A DNA stretch of 64,000 nt from Cinnamomum chago (taxonomy: Eukaryota > Streptophyta > Magnoliopsida > Laurales > Lauraceae). The stretch is from positions 8,492,001-8,556,000 of the forward strand of contig CP142451.1 in assembly GCA_038049695.1 (NCBI GenBank). Direction: 5' to 3'. Each line of letters opens with the position of its first letter. The stretch's first letter is position 1. The position numbers and the translations under genes were made by a program. Positions 34,030-46,740 of the stretch are shown piece by piece. Under the pieces are notes generated by a model. The model did not search any database and was not told the DNA's origin. It worked only from the letters and a program-made list of their open reading frames with translations.

Positions 34030-37000
34030 ATGCAACGCCAGCTTGGAATTTTATCGCAGCTTGTGTGCACTGAAAAGTTCCAGCTTAATAAGTTCCCAAA
34101 CCTGGAGATGGATAATGTCTCTACTTATGAAGAGAATCACCCAGAAGCTCGAGCTCGGATGAATACATCAAATACAGAAACAGGGCATTCAGCTCTGAGT
34201 GGAGATACTTATGGATACAGCAGAACCAACTCCGAAACCTCCTCCTTTTCAGAGCTCAATGATGAGAACAGCAGCGTCGATGAAGCCTCCCCTTTGGGAT
34301 GGCCAGTTGCCAAATCGATGAAACGTAGTCAAGCAATCCTTTCTAGGTTGGGAATGAAACCACATAATGATGTTCCAGAAACTAAATGTGATGAGAAAAC
34401 ACTTAATTCAGGTCAGTTGTGTCCCCATTTTGTGTGATTAAGGTCTGTTTGGAAGTTCAATTGGGTGGGATAATGTTCTCTTCCTGTCTCTTTTGCTGCA
34501 CATCAATATTGCAGTTGTGGGCATTTTTAATTTGGAGCAGAAAACATAGAGAAGTACTATCATGCCTAATGTAGTTTTGAATTTTGACACCACCCCATTA
34601 ATGTAGAGGAACTGCTTATCCAATCTATATGATTTTTTCAGCAAAAATATTCAACCTACTTGCATCAAATGGAATCCTTAGTCCTGTTCTGCACTTGAGT
34701 TCAATTTTCTGCTGTCACAGTTGGCCCGGATGCAGCCTAAATTGGAACCATATTTTATTGTGGCAGGGTGGGAATTTAAATTTTTTTTAGGCAGGAATTA
34801 GTTATTTTACCTCAAACGCTTAAAGATGGTTTCTCAATGCAATACCTGAACGTACAAATATTGTACCAGGGTGGGTAATTTCGGGTGGGATACTGTTTTT
34901 TTTTTTTTTTTTCATCCCAAATCATTACCATTGCGATTGCCACTATTGAAACTGGATTGGAAAAGCCAAGAGAACAGTATCCCAAATAATGTGGTCACCA
35001 ATTTCTGTGCAGCTAGTAACCATAATGCCAAAACATTCATAACTCAAACAATCTGGTGTGCTACCGAACTCTTGATTAACAACTTCGAACTTTATGAATA
35101 AGGAGCTATAATTTTGGAACTTTTCAGACCTTGAAACGATGAAGGAAAGATTCTCAAAGCTTTTGCTGGGTGAAGACATGTCTGGAAGTGGGAAAGGCGT
35201 CTGCACAGCTGTTGCAATTTCAAATGCCATCACAAACCTTTTTGGTATGCCCTCCATGCAAATTTCAAATGCAGAAGTATCAGTATTTTTTCATGATTTT
35301 CTTACTTCCATATCTGCATGCAAAAGATTTATGCATTTCACAGATGCTTCAAAACACAATATCATTAAACTGAATTAGGATTACACTTCAACAGTCTGAA
35401 TACTTTCAGGAATTGATGGTTTCTATCTTCTAAAATGACATTAGATGGGATATTTTAACCATGTTTCTGTTTCAAGTCAGTATCAGACTGCTGAAACGAA
35501 TATTGGTTTGGCACAGAAAAGGCGAGAAATTTCTCTCACCTAATAGGAAACCATAGTTCTGTGAAGTGTTAAAATTCATCATGATTTGAATTAAACAAGA
35601 ACATTTTCAGATCTATAACAATATATAGAATGGCATCATGGGAACTGCATCCACCTCTTCTAACATTTCTGTTTTTGGTTTGTGCAGCTTCTGTTTTTGG
35701 TCAGTTTTGGAGGTTAGAGCCTCTAGCTCCTGAGAAGAAGTCCATGTGGAAGAGAGAGATGGACTGTCTACTATCTGTATGTGACTATATAGTTGAATTC
35801 ATCCCCTCTAGCCAAAACTTCCCAGAAGGGACTACCCTAGAGGTGTGAGCATTTTCAGTTCATGAATGAATTAGAACATCCGAGATCACTTCTTTTGAGC
35901 TTCTAACAAATGTTTTTCACTTTTCAGGTGATGACAAGCAGGCGCAGATCAGATATTTCTATTAACCTTCCTGCACTACAGAAGCTAGATGCTATGCTGC
36001 TAGTAAGATTCTCATTTTTCTTTTCTGGAAATCATCTGCTTTAAATTTCTCTCTGTATGGGTTGTGTTTGGACTTTGTAGTCATGACTTCAGAAAATCCA
36101 CTTTTCTCCTCTTTTTTTAAACTTCCTTAATTTTCTTGTCATCTTGCATCTTCTACAGGATATATTAGGGAGTTTCAGCAACACAGAGATCTGGTACGTT
36201 GAAGATGGAAATCTTTCATCGAATAAAAGTAGTTCAGGTTCTTTCCGGCGGATTATACAACGGAAAGAGGAGAAATGGTGGTTGCCAGTGCCATGTGTTC
36301 CTCCATTGGGTCTTTCTGAGAAATCAAGGAAACAGCTGCAGCACAAGCGTGAATGTGCCAATCAAATCCTCAAAGCCGCAATGGTCATCAATAGTAGCAT
36401 TCTTGATGAGATTGAAGTTCCAGAAACATACTTGGCCACTCTTCCAAAGGTCAGCTATTTAGATATCACAACCAATAAGGGATCTATCAATCTTCTTTTA
36501 TATTAGCCGATAACTAACATCGCTATTTAGGAATAGTTCCAGTTCTCATTTCTCAGAATCTGTAGCTCCCTTTCCTAACAGATTCCATAACCTGCTATCA
36601 TTTCAATGGTGCAGTTGAAAGTATTCCAAATTTCAAGCACTTTGAATATTGTCAGAAAGGGTGGCCTTATGGAGTGTGCTGGCCTTCATAGTATTGAAAG
36701 CCACGGCAGATTGGATGTTGTTTTGCTGCATTTTTGGCCTCAAACCCCTATAAGAGTGAAAATTCAGTATTGAATTGGAACAGAAAACCAGAAAAACAGT
36801 CCCATTTGTATTTTTCTAATATTGTTGCTTCCCCAAACTGTCAGCGCTTAAGATAACATCCAATGTGCCAGAACATTCAATTGATTGTGATGTGGGCTAC
36901 TTCCAAGTGCACTATCAATATATTCCAGGAAACAGATGACTATTTAGTATTAAGATGCCCTCGGTTCTTCGTTTCTCAAAAGACTGAACAGTTTGTTTCT

Positions 37001-38563
37001 CATGATCCAGAAGAGAAGGCTTATGTAATGAGAGAGGGCCCTGCTAGGCAGTTCTTTTTCTATCATTCAGGCCAAAAATGGAAAACTAACAGCATATCTC
37101 ATAGACCCAGAGATGGTTCAGGCAGGGGCACTCTTTTAAATATAAGCCATTGATGTAGTCACCATGGATTGTTGGACGCCCCTGAAATTAAAAAAAAACC
37201 CTTATTAATAGTGAGAATTTCAGCATTTTTTTATTTTGCACATAAACCAAACCACGCCCCACACCCCCCCAACCCACCCCCCCCGACACACACAAGATTT
37301 TTTTTTCACATGGCCCCCGCCAAGGTATTTTTCCTGGTTCACAATGCCCAAATATAGCCCCACCAGTTGATTCTAGCCAGCCATGGAAATGGAGGATTGC
37401 AACCACAGCTCATTGGAGCAATGATCATTCACTGGGGAGGTTTATGGTTTATCCCCCACAGGCCATTGGAAGGCAATTCCCACTTCCTCACTTATGTTGA
37501 ACTAAGAAAATAGTCAATCAAACATCTTTATTCCCTCCACCCCATAAGCCACCACAATTATGGGCACCATTCTGAAACTCTTGTCTCTTGTTTCCAGAGT
37601 GGAAGAGCCAGTCTTGGCGATTCAGTTCACCGATACATGTCTACAGCAGACAAGTTCTCCCCTGACTATCTTCTCGATTGCCTAAACATAACAACCGAAC
37701 ATGAAGCTCTTGAGGTTGCAGATCGCATTGAGGCCTCAATGTATGTATGGAGGCGTAAAGCATGCTTGTATAATTCACAATCATCATGGGATACAGTTAA
37801 AGAGCTGATGGCTGATGGAGATAAAAATGTTAGACTTGCCAATAGAGCTGATAGTCTTCTGTCATGCTTGAAGCAGAGGTACCCAGGATTGTCACAGACG
37901 ACACTGGATACATCCAAGATCCAGTATAATAAGGTAAATTGATCCCACAGTTACCATCTGTTGGCTTTGCAGTTGCATTCATGCCTGGATAATTGAAATA
38001 ATGTGGATTGACACTTCAATCCTGTTTGTCACTAAGAAAGTGGAAGCCATGGAAACTTGCATTTCATTCATTATTTCTTTCTCATCGTCACCATCTTAAT
38101 CATCATTGTTTTTCTATGAACACTTTTATTAGGATCTCAAAGCATTGAGCATTTAGAGTTTGAACTACATGTCATCTAGATTCATAACAACAAAGGAAAA
38201 GTACAGCCTTCGCAATGTTTTAAGTAAATGCATGTATACATGTTTAGTGAAGAAAAAAAAACTCACCCCTCTAAATTTACATAAAACCACAACTGCTTTG
38301 ATTAATTATGGAATACACACACACATAAATATCTTAGATATTACTTTAATGAGTGTCTGCACATGTATAGATGAATGAAAAAAAAAAAAGGTGTGCTTAA
38401 GTATGCAATTTTGCACTCAAAGAGTTATCATTTCCTGCAGGATGTGGGGCAGTCAATCCTGGAGAGCTACTCAAGAGTGTTGGAAAGTTTAGCATTCAAC
38501 ATTGCTGCATTGATAGATGATGTGCTTTATGTAGATGGATCTGTTAAACACCGCGGCAAGTGA
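34030..38563 (+). CDS. Rop guanine nucleotide exchange factor (PRONE domain RopGEF)
   Basis: Exons: 34030-34411, 35128-35244, 35688-35842, 35928-36002, 36159-36449, 37598-37933, 38441-38563. They join in frame to 492 aa, or 466 if translation starts at MDNVSTYE (34108). The protein activates Rop/RAC GTPases at the plasma membrane to set polar growth. The N-terminal 125 residues are Ser/Glu-rich and variable. The PRONE domain runs from about residue 128 to near the end: [111 protein letters not shown]. Only eleven residues follow the last PRONE motif, so the long autoinhibitory C-terminal tail of many family members is missing, or an extra exon was missed. The start codon is uncertain. Which paralogue it matches was not resolved. 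Confidence 0.92.
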
Positions 38564-41090
38564 AAATCACAGCACCCCCAACTTCACTTCGAAGTTGACC
38601 ACCTTCGATCTCTGGACTCTTCTTTCTTCATTAACTGGCAAATTGCAAAAGCAATTGAACTAACTCTAGGCAGAGTTTAGTCAAATTGGAAAATGAGATA
38701 TGTACAACTTAAATGTTATTTTAAATGTTGTCAGATTGACAACATGCTTTGAAATAGCTCAAGATTTTCAGTATTTGACTGTTATATACTAACTGAATGA
38801 AGGTAACAATTGCATGGCAAGCTTTGTAGCTTATGATAGTCCAACTTTGGTATGATGATAGAAATTAGAATTGCAGTAGTTGTGTGTGATTTCTTCTGTA
38901 CTCTTTGAGGCCTTAATTCAGCAACACAAGTAGGCCTTACTGAGGAGTCACATAGATTTTGCATGGGTTTGAGCTTTAGAGGATCCGATAGTGAAAAATA
39001 TATCCAATTGTTGACTGTATGGAAGATCCAAGTTAGTAATAATTTGTATTATTGTTCTATTTTACTTTATATTTCTTCTTGATTTAGTGATTGGTTTGTA
39101 GTCTATTGACATTACAGTTATTTTCTAGCTGTGTGTGTTGGGTGTGTGGGGTTAAAGAAAAAGAGTTTTGAGAATCACCTTCTTCCCATAATTTCACCGT
39201 AAGATTCATAGAGAGAAAAGATTACATTTATAATAAAATACTAACTAACCATATCCAAAGGAACAACCTACTAATATCCCTAAAATCGTAACAAACTGAT
39301 AATCTTCAACTGGGGTAGATAAAGATTTGTCCTTACAAGCTCTTTCAGATGTTAGATGTTGATGCAAACAAGAAATTTGAGTCGTTCAAGATGAACTGTT
39401 CTCAAAATTTAAATCTCTAAAAGTTGTCCCCTAAGCCCTAAGGTAGAATTCCAAATCTCTCCTTTTTTAGGGCCAGTTTCTCTATTGGAATTTTTTACTA
39501 GAATTTGGGAGGTTCGAGTTGTTTGGACAACGATGTAACATCTTGTCCCTTGGCATTTGAAATGCTGTGTTTCTTTTATTAGAGTTTCAAATTCCAACCA
39601 CCCAGAAGATTTTTTGGAATGGATGCGAGGGGACAAAATGTCACATCATGTCAAAAAAATCATAACCTCCCAAATTCTAGTTATAAATTCCGGTAAAGAA
39701 ACAGGCAGTAAGAGTTGGTCCGATCATGAGATTGAGCATATAATTAAAAACATGATTAATGTATAAAAACTTATTAATACATGTTCAATCTAGTGGGGGT
39801 CAAATTTGAGGACATCCGGTGATTTTCAATAGGGCGAGTTCCACGTCTAGGTACAGGAGACACTTTGTGTGGCGTGGGGGGACTCTTAATTTTGGGTAAA
39901 ATGTGGGCCCTTGAATGTGCCATTAGAGGAAGCCTCACAGGGGCATATGGGGCCATAAAAAGTAAACTAGGTAGCAAATTGGATGATTTTGGATCGGAAC
40001 CATTTAAAATCCGGACTCAGACCCATTTTTGAGTAGTCTAATTTGGAACCTATTTGGTTGGCTCCAAACCTGGTGTTGATAGTAGGACCCAAATACAGTT
40101 CTGGAACCGAGTTTGACTGCCGTTAAGATTTTGAGATACAATTTCCAATATTTAAGACATGTTTGGTTAAAGGGATTTTTGAATTAGGATTCAGCCTTGT
40201 TGGGAATTTCTTACATAATGTAACATCTTGTCCTATGTTAATTTAAAATACAAGAGTTCAGAATTTAAGACCACATAAAAAGGTATTTTTAGCCTTATGA
40301 ATTCTCATAATTTCAACATTCCAAATGCTAGAGTGGGGTTAATTATTTGAAATTCTACTGGGAGAGCATTTGGAATTCTCATAATTCTTCCAAACAAACA
40401 GTCCCTAGAGACTCGTATATCCCCATCCTGATTTCATGGAATGAAACTAGTATGAACTTAGAACTAGATCCATTTATCATTCGAATGGAGTTCGGACATT
40501 TATAAATTGGAATCTAAAATAAGTTTCAAATCCAATTTTTTATAGGTCCGAACTCTAAGCATCTCCTGGCAACACACACTCTCTCTCTCATAGGAAGAAG
40601 GCGCTCGGCAGATCCGAATTCTTAATTTTCGGATGTGCATATTCTCTAACATGTGGCCCCCACTGTGGAGCCTAAGAATATGCCATTAGCACAACCATCA
40701 CATATAGGGATGCAAGTGTGTACCGATTCTTCAATTATTGGGAGGTTTTAACCTGTAAGAAAAAATAAAGAACTTATTTTAGGTTCCGATTAACAAACGA
40801 GTTTGGATCTGAAATCCAATTTAGGTCCTACTAGTAAAACCGGACCCAATTCAGAGTCATACATGTTCCAATCCGTGATCTAGAATCCAAGTCCCTATGT
40901 TGCAAATTTTAACTCAAAATCACACTTACAGATTTGACTTTTTTATATTTGATCCCAGAGGCGTCTGTTATTCTTCTTTACAATCGAAAGGTTCCAATCT
41001 TTTGAACTGAATTAATCCCTCCGAATCCAAATAGAAGTTCAGTTTCAAACCCACAGGCCACAACCACAGTAGTGGTAGGGCAACTGAGGT
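38564..41090. other. Intergenic region, RopGEF 3' end to small-protein gene
   Basis: The RopGEF 3' UTR should cover the first few hundred bases. A MITE with long inverted repeats lies at 39470-39718. Another sequence of MITE type (GTTTGG ends) may lie at about 40170-40410. The rest is AT-rich with no supported gene. Confidence 0.55.
39470..39718. mobile_element. MITE with long inverted repeats (249 bp)
   Basis: Left end GGGCCAGTTTCTCTATTGGA; reverse complement of the right end CTGCCTGTTTCTTTACCGGA. Both continue into ACTAGAATTTGGGAGGTT and then a block like GATGTAACATCTTGTCCC (inverse GATGTGACATTTTGTCCC), so the arms are 70-80 bp. The left flank is TTA and the right flank TAA, so a target duplication is not clear. 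Confidence 0.6.
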
Positions 41091-41094
41091 AGAT

Positions 41095-41146
41095 TAGGGT
41101 TATTTAATCCCCGAAGGTAGTAATGTCTTTATTTGGGCTCAGGCCC
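41095..41146 (+). promoter_or_regulatory. Telo-box and site II motifs upstream of the small-protein gene
   Basis: TAGGGTT (inverse AACCCTA, telo-box core) at 41095-41101 is followed by TGGGCT (41134-41139) and AGGCCC (41141-41146), which are site II type elements. In plants this pair is typical of genes for ribosomal, nucleolar and other growth-linked proteins. They lie just before the CT-rich leader exon. Confidence 0.5.
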
Positions 41147-41169
41147 CTATGTAAATGTATTGCCAATTT

Positions 41170-42913
41170 CAAATCACACTCGACTCTCCTGCTTTCTTCT
41201 TTCTACCTTGTGTGAAGAACCTCACCCCTTCTTCTACACGAAATCCTCTTTGGCATCGATCTCTGAAGCTTCTCGTGACGGTCGTTCGACGGTCAAGTAA
41301 CTCTCTCTTTCTCTCCCTCTCTCTCTACTTGTCTTTCTCATCTTCGTTTGATTTCCGTCTGGTGATTAGGGTTAGGGCTTTTTATTTTTGTCTCTCTCTC
41401 TCTACTTGATTTTGGGTTTTGTGTTCTTTGATCTATGAATCGATGAGATTTTTTTGTTGAATCTTTTGGGATTCGTTGATTTTTTTTTTTTGGTTCATAT
41501 TATTTGTAGTATGGTTGTAGTCCCGCATTGCAGTCTTGCAAGATAAGTAAAGAAGAAGACATGTTAAAATAGCGAATCGTCTCTCTCTGATATGATAATC
41601 TGTGGTGTGGTGTATCAGCTGATTTGAAGATTCACATAATGGTCGATACACATTGATCTGAAACCGATTCGACCGATGCATGCCTACTTGAAACTGAAAT
41701 TGATTTCACTTAATCTATCATAAGTGTCATGTCTTGGACTTTGATTCCTCAACTTTCTAATTAGGGTTCATCAATTATGTAGGATATTACACCCTATTGA
41801 GCTACCACTTATCCCAAAACCAATTGACAATAGTTTTATGGTGTAGGTGAGGGCTCGGCCACAATTATGACCATTGAAGAGCGAGGGTGGATGTTGACCT
41901 CAACAAATTAAGTAGTAACTCTCTATCATCATCATCAAAGCCACAACTATGTTGGGGTCGGCTACATGAATTCTTTTTCTCCATTCCAATCTATCCTGAC
42001 CCAAATTAGTGGTAACTCTTTATGCCTACTTATTAACTTCATGTTTAGATATGTTTGAGACTATTATAATAATTTACATCTGTCTAGCTTTTAGTTCCAA
42101 TAACTTTTAGACTATAAAGTAGATAGAATGATAAGACCAAAAACAATGCGAATTTCAGAATAAGAAAAGTGATATCCTAAAAAAAAAAACGAAGAAGAAG
42201 AAGATACTGCTTAGGTATTGGTTCAGGTTGAATCGGGTGCAACCAATCAGTTTGGACTAGTTTTGTTAAGTATGGATTTAGAGCATAGAGTTTGGTCTGA
42301 GTTGACTAATATGACCTAAGGTTTTCAGATAGATTAAACATTGTAAGGCATCGGTTCAGGTTGAACCTGATACAACCGGGCGGTTTGGTCTGGTTTTATA
42401 TAATACTGATGTGGAGGATAGAGTTAGACTTGAGTTGACTGATGCGACTAAAGGCTTTACTTGGATTGAAGGCGCTGCAATGAGTTAGGTCTGTTGAACT
42501 AGGTAATTTGTATGGACTAGAAAAGGGTTTACGTTTTGGATTGAACTGTCAATGGTATTGGTTCAGGTGTTGAACCGGACACAAGCAAACAGTTTGGCCT
42601 GGTTTTACAAAACACTGATGTAGAGTTTAGAGTTAGACCTGTATTGAACCTAGGCTTGGGCCCAATCATATTTAGCTGTATACCGATGGTCCTAGATACA
42701 ACTAAATATAAATGGGTCTGGGTCTAATTCTGTTTGTTCTATTTACACAGCATGGTTCATAGACGGCCATGATTATTCTGTGTGAGTGATTAAAATTTGT
42801 ACAAACAGAATAATAACCATATTGTATTTGTTCAATCAGGTATGTTGTAGATATAATTTCATGCAAGTGAAGGCAACTCTAGTTGAAGCCTCAAAATACT
42901 CAGAGTAATGATC
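41170..42913 (+). promoter_or_regulatory. 5' leader with UTR intron of the small-protein gene
   Basis: A CT-rich leader ends near 41300 before GTAACT. A second leader segment begins after TTCAATCAG near 42839 and reaches the ATG at 42914. The intron of about 1.5 kb is AT-rich and holds diverged direct repeats of a phrase like TTGGTTCAGGTTGAA (near 42220, 42350, 42560). Its lengths are inferred from splice signals only. Confidence 0.4.
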
Positions 42914-44406
42914 ATGGAGCCACAGGATAAACCTCGTCCTCAAGTGGTGAAATTGGACAAGGCACTGAAATTGGTAAGATCTCTCTCTCTCTCATGAAAA
43001 AAGATAGAATCAAATACAACAAATTTTATCACTCTGATGTTATTTTACTTGTTGAAGAACGACAATTGAAGATGGGACCAAAATCCAGTTCTTTTAATGA
43101 ATATTTTGATTATTTATTTGGATGGTTACATGATTCAAACACGCAACCTCATGGTTGTGACACTGAGCACCTTCCAGCTGTGTTATGATTCTTGTTCATA
43201 ACGTGACCAAAATCCAGTTCTTGTTCTTGGCTAAAATTTAAGCTTTGTATTCTTAATCTTTTGTTTCCTTAGTTTGAAGAAGTAAAGGTCTCGAGTCACC
43301 GAAACAAAAAATTTCGGCCATTTCGTTCGAAACGGTATGAAATTAATAACTATTATTGGCAGAGCACATGTTTGACTGGCCCATTGTTGCAACCACTTTG
43401 ATCACTGAAACATGTGGGATTTATGGTTCACAGACATTCGTGCGCTTACTACCCTTCTTTTAAAAATTTATCCTCGTTTTTTTAATTGATTACAAACCAT
43501 CTGTTTCAGTACTTTTTATTTGGCTGCTTCTCTCATAAAAGAAAAGCAGCTCCCCCTTTTATCTTTTAATTTCTCTTCTTGGAGTTATCATTTGCAAATT
43601 TCCTTTTTGAATTTATTATAAACAATCTGTTTCAATATTTTTCATTTGGCCTTTTCCACATAAGGCCCATTTTGGTTGTCACTGAATTATTTAAAACTTT
43701 AAATCAACTGTTTCCATAGATGGGGTCTCCTGATGAGGGGAATCACCTGGTTTTGGTGTCAGGCGATTACAAGTTGCATTGCACCTGTTTCATTTTTGTG
43801 GGTAGAGCCGCCTTTTCTTTACTTTATTATTTTGAAGTTATTCAGGTCTACATGTCTTATTCAAATTTCAAACCCAAAACTTCGTACAATTGTTCCAGAC
43901 ATCAGATACTGTTCTTTTCATAGTTTTCACCACAACAATTGTTTCGTCATTGGATCAAACGACACTTAACTTTGAACTGAATGCAGGCCGAGGCATGGGT
44001 GAATAATATGAGTGCATCAGCTGCAGATGAAATGGTTGAAAGAAAATTTGAGGGTCGGCCTCCCAGGTCTTTATATGTTGCTTTTCCATTCTAGCACTGC
44101 TGCATCTCCAAGTATTTGTTGGTCTTACTCTTGCGTACTTTCTGAAGGTTGGGATTAGGCGCCAAACTTACACCTCAGTCAAAAGTGGCAGCTTCTGCTG
44201 ATCCTGTTGAAAAGAAGTTGCGTGCTAAGTTGGATGCTGGGAAAAAGCGGGCTGCCAGAGATTTAGAGGAGCTCAATGCGTCTGAAAGGAATGGTGAACA
44301 TAGTGATGACGATGAAGATGGTTTAGAAAGCAGAGCCAATGCCTTTGTCAAGAAGAGACCTATGGTTCCAGCCACAACTTTGCAGGTGAAGAAGAAAGGC
44401 AAGTGA
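42914..44406 (+). CDS. Small conserved protein of unknown function (132 aa)
   Basis: Three coding exons, 42914-42973, 43987-44066 and 44148-44406, join in frame to 132 aa. The first is MEPQDKPRPQVVKLDKALKL; the second begins AEAWVNNMSAS and ends at the GRPPR arginine. The third carries LGLGAKL, a coiled-coil-like Lys/Arg/Glu stretch (DPVEKKLRAKLDAGKKRAA), an acidic patch (HSDDDEDGLES) and a basic KKKGK tail. No catalytic motif or membrane segment is visible. I have an unverified impression that it belongs to a widespread small eukaryotic family (perhaps Pfam DUF3245). The mixed charge, basic tail and telo-box/site II promoter would suit a nuclear or nucleolar role, which is inference. The second donor (AG/GTCTTT) is weak, but the frame and the AEAW...RLGLGAKL continuity support it. 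Confidence 0.8.
43128..43190 (-). mobile_element. tRNA-derived SINE fragment (family 1)
   Basis: On the minus strand it reads CATAACACAGCTGGAAGGTG (A-box-like), then ACAACCATGAGG and GTTTGAATCATGTAACC (B-box-like region). It resembles a tRNA body but is degenerate and lies inside an intron of the small-protein gene. Same family as 12395-12470. Confidence 0.5.
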
Positions 44407-45063
44407 AGTGCTGTAAATATTGTTGAACCAAATAGTTTGAGTTCTTTTATTCGCTTTGAATTAATTAATTAATTTTTTTTTTACTTCATACCATGTAGTA
44501 GTACTTTATTTATATTTTTGTTGTTGTTTTTATTCTCTCCCTGTAGCAGTGTGAACTGTTTGTCCCTGGATGTAGAACAAAAAAAAAAAAGGAAGGAAGA
44601 AGGGAGGGGTGGTTCTTGACCACTAGCAAGCAAATCTCTGCCTAGAAATTGATAATGTTGATAACATTTAACAATTTTAAAATGAGTTTGACCTTCAAAC
44701 TAAACTCGAGTGATTCGTCCAATCAAGAGGCCATTGGAAAAATCATGTGATTTTCAAGTCTGCTTGAAAAGCCGGCTGTTATGACCGTTATGGAACCCTT
44801 GTATTCTAAAGTTGTATAGTGTTACCCTTAAACAGAATTAAGAACAAAACATTTATACATAAAAATGTAGATAATCTATAAACTATTATAACTAAAATTT
44901 TCTAAAAGATTCAAAGCCCTTGCATGATTCACGGATTTTTGGCATGCAAAATTTTTAGTTTGGATAGCAACTGTTATATTGGCAATTACATTATGTGGTT
45001 AAGGCAGCCATGATTACAGCCTCCTGAAACTGTTAACTAAGTACATGCCTTGCTTATTATTTA

Positions 45064-45373
45064 GGGCCTGTTTGTGTGTGTGAGATTATATAGAAATTCA
45101 TGGTCAAATGAGCTCCAACGAAGAAGTAGTAAAGATGTGAGGTGTGAATGATATGAGATGAGGGGTGAAGGATATATTGTGGGAATGTGGATGGGATCTT
45201 TGCTTTTCTGTGTATTAAATTACTAGGGTGATGGTGGATATTGATTTCTCATCTTCCCTTGTTTTAATTTTCATTGAAGGGGTGGTTTTTTTTATGGTCA
45301 TTTTTGTATGGTTATTTCTCAGCACGAATCCCTATGTATTTAAGTCTTAAATGCTCTATGCAAACAAACAGGC
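45064..45373. mobile_element. MITE candidate (310 bp)
   Basis: Left end GGGCCTGTTTGTGTG; reverse complement of the right end GCCTGTTTGTTTGCA. The left flank is TTA and the right flank TAA, so the ends are inverse rather than duplicated. The GCCTGTTTG termini match Tourist-type MITEs. Confidence 0.4.
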
Positions 45374-45707
45374 TAAGATACCCATATGTTCAAACTCTGG
45401 AAATAGAATTCCCTCAAAAAAAAAAAATTTATGCTTAGTAATTATCAAAGGTGTAATGCGCTAAACAAAACAGTATGCCCTTTTAACATGTCATCTGCGG
45501 GGCTATTACAGTGGTACGAAGATAGACCTTCTGTCTGCCATTTGTATTTTTGTTCTGTTAGTATCTTTTTAATACAGCTCCCTTCTGCCGGACAAAGAAT
45601 GGGGTGTAAAGCTGTTTTAAACATTGAGATTATCACCAAGCAAGTAGGTTTTGACAGGTTTGAACATGCAATGCTGTGGGAATTTTGACCGGTTTTACCA
45701 GCTTTTA

Positions 45708-46148
45708 GGGTATGTTTGGGAAGGGGGGGAAAATGGGGGGGAGGAAAAAAAGGGGGGAAAGTGGAGGGAAAGTGCTTTTGGGGGGTGTTTGGGAAGGGGG
45801 GAGGGAAAATGGGGGAGGGGAAAATGGAAGGAAAATTTGTACTTTTTCTCTCAAAAATTTTCCCCCCAAAACAAGGGGGAAAATGAGGGGAAAGTGAGGA
45901 TTGAGTCACCAAATGACTAAAATGCCCTTTAGAGTCTATTTGATTTTTTTTAAGAGCAAGGGTAAAATAGTCTTTTTCTCTGTACCTCACTAAAAACAAA
46001 ATTATACTTTTTCACTTTCCTTCCCCTTACTTTTTTACTTCCCAAACAAGAGGAGGGAAAATTAATTTTTCCTCCCCTCCCCTTCATTTTCCTTCCCCCT
46101 CAAATTTTCCCTCCCCTCCTTTCCCCTCCTCCCTTCCCAAACGGACCC
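45708..46148. mobile_element. Tourist/Harbinger-like MITE (441 bp), G-rich to C-rich
   Basis: The left end GGGTATGTTTGGGAAGGGG pairs with the right end (inverse GGGTCCGTTTGGGAAGGG). TTA flanks both sides (45705-45707, 46149-46151). The left half is G/A-rich and the right half C/T-rich over about 150 bp each, so the transcript would fold into one long hairpin. A second GGTGTTTGGGAAGGGG near 45783 suggests an internal duplication of the end. Confidence 0.8.
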
Positions 46149-46740
46149 TTAATTTTATTTCTCATTATGGTATCATATTCGAACAAATCTGGTTTTGCTA
46201 ATTTGGAACAAACCTGACAAGGGTACGCATATAGCCTCAACCGAGAGGTGAAATGTTGGAGTCATGGTTGCCAGATGAAAAGGGGGGCTGAATCTCCCAT
46301 CCAAGCAGAGTCTGTTTTTGCCGTCAAACATGGCAAGGAATACATTGAATTTGGAAAATCACAGGTTCAATTTGGTATTTTGGTGAAGCTCTCTAAATGA
46401 TCGAGAGATATGGGTTTATGATACTGTCCCTTATTAGTTAAACCATCTCCACATCTAATCAGGCCCTATTTCATACATCTGTGGGTAAGTTGGATCTAAC
46501 AGGTGACCGAGCGAGTTGTACACATGGATCAACATTTAAGGCCATAAAACTCGCCACAGACCACCACGTTGATGAGCCAATGCATTTTGTCGATCCAATT
46601 AATGTGGATCCTGCTGATTATTTTTCAAATTTTTGAGTAGCAGAAAGGTTTCAAATAACCAATCATGTATGGCAAGGTATGGTTTGATCACTTAAAAAAA
46701 GAGATTGAAGAGAAGAAAAGGTTCACATCTGCACAACTGG

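Noticed and set aside
36863..37153. 96-aa plus-strand frame inside the RopGEF gene
   Set aside because: It falls in the intron between 36449 and 37598; no PRONE motif, and the flanking exons join in frame without it.
40170..40410. Another MITE (GTTTGG ends) downstream of RopGEF
   Set aside because: The end similarity is short and no flanking duplication was found; too weak to list as an element.
43128..43190. Possible tRNA gene with CAT anticodon-like loop
   Set aside because: The A and B boxes are degenerate, the acceptor arm does not pair, and the same sequence recurs in other introns as a SINE.
45445..45999. 184-aa proline/phenylalanine-rich minus-strand frame
   Set aside because: Most of it reads through the C/G-skewed MITE at 45708-46148; no family resemblance.
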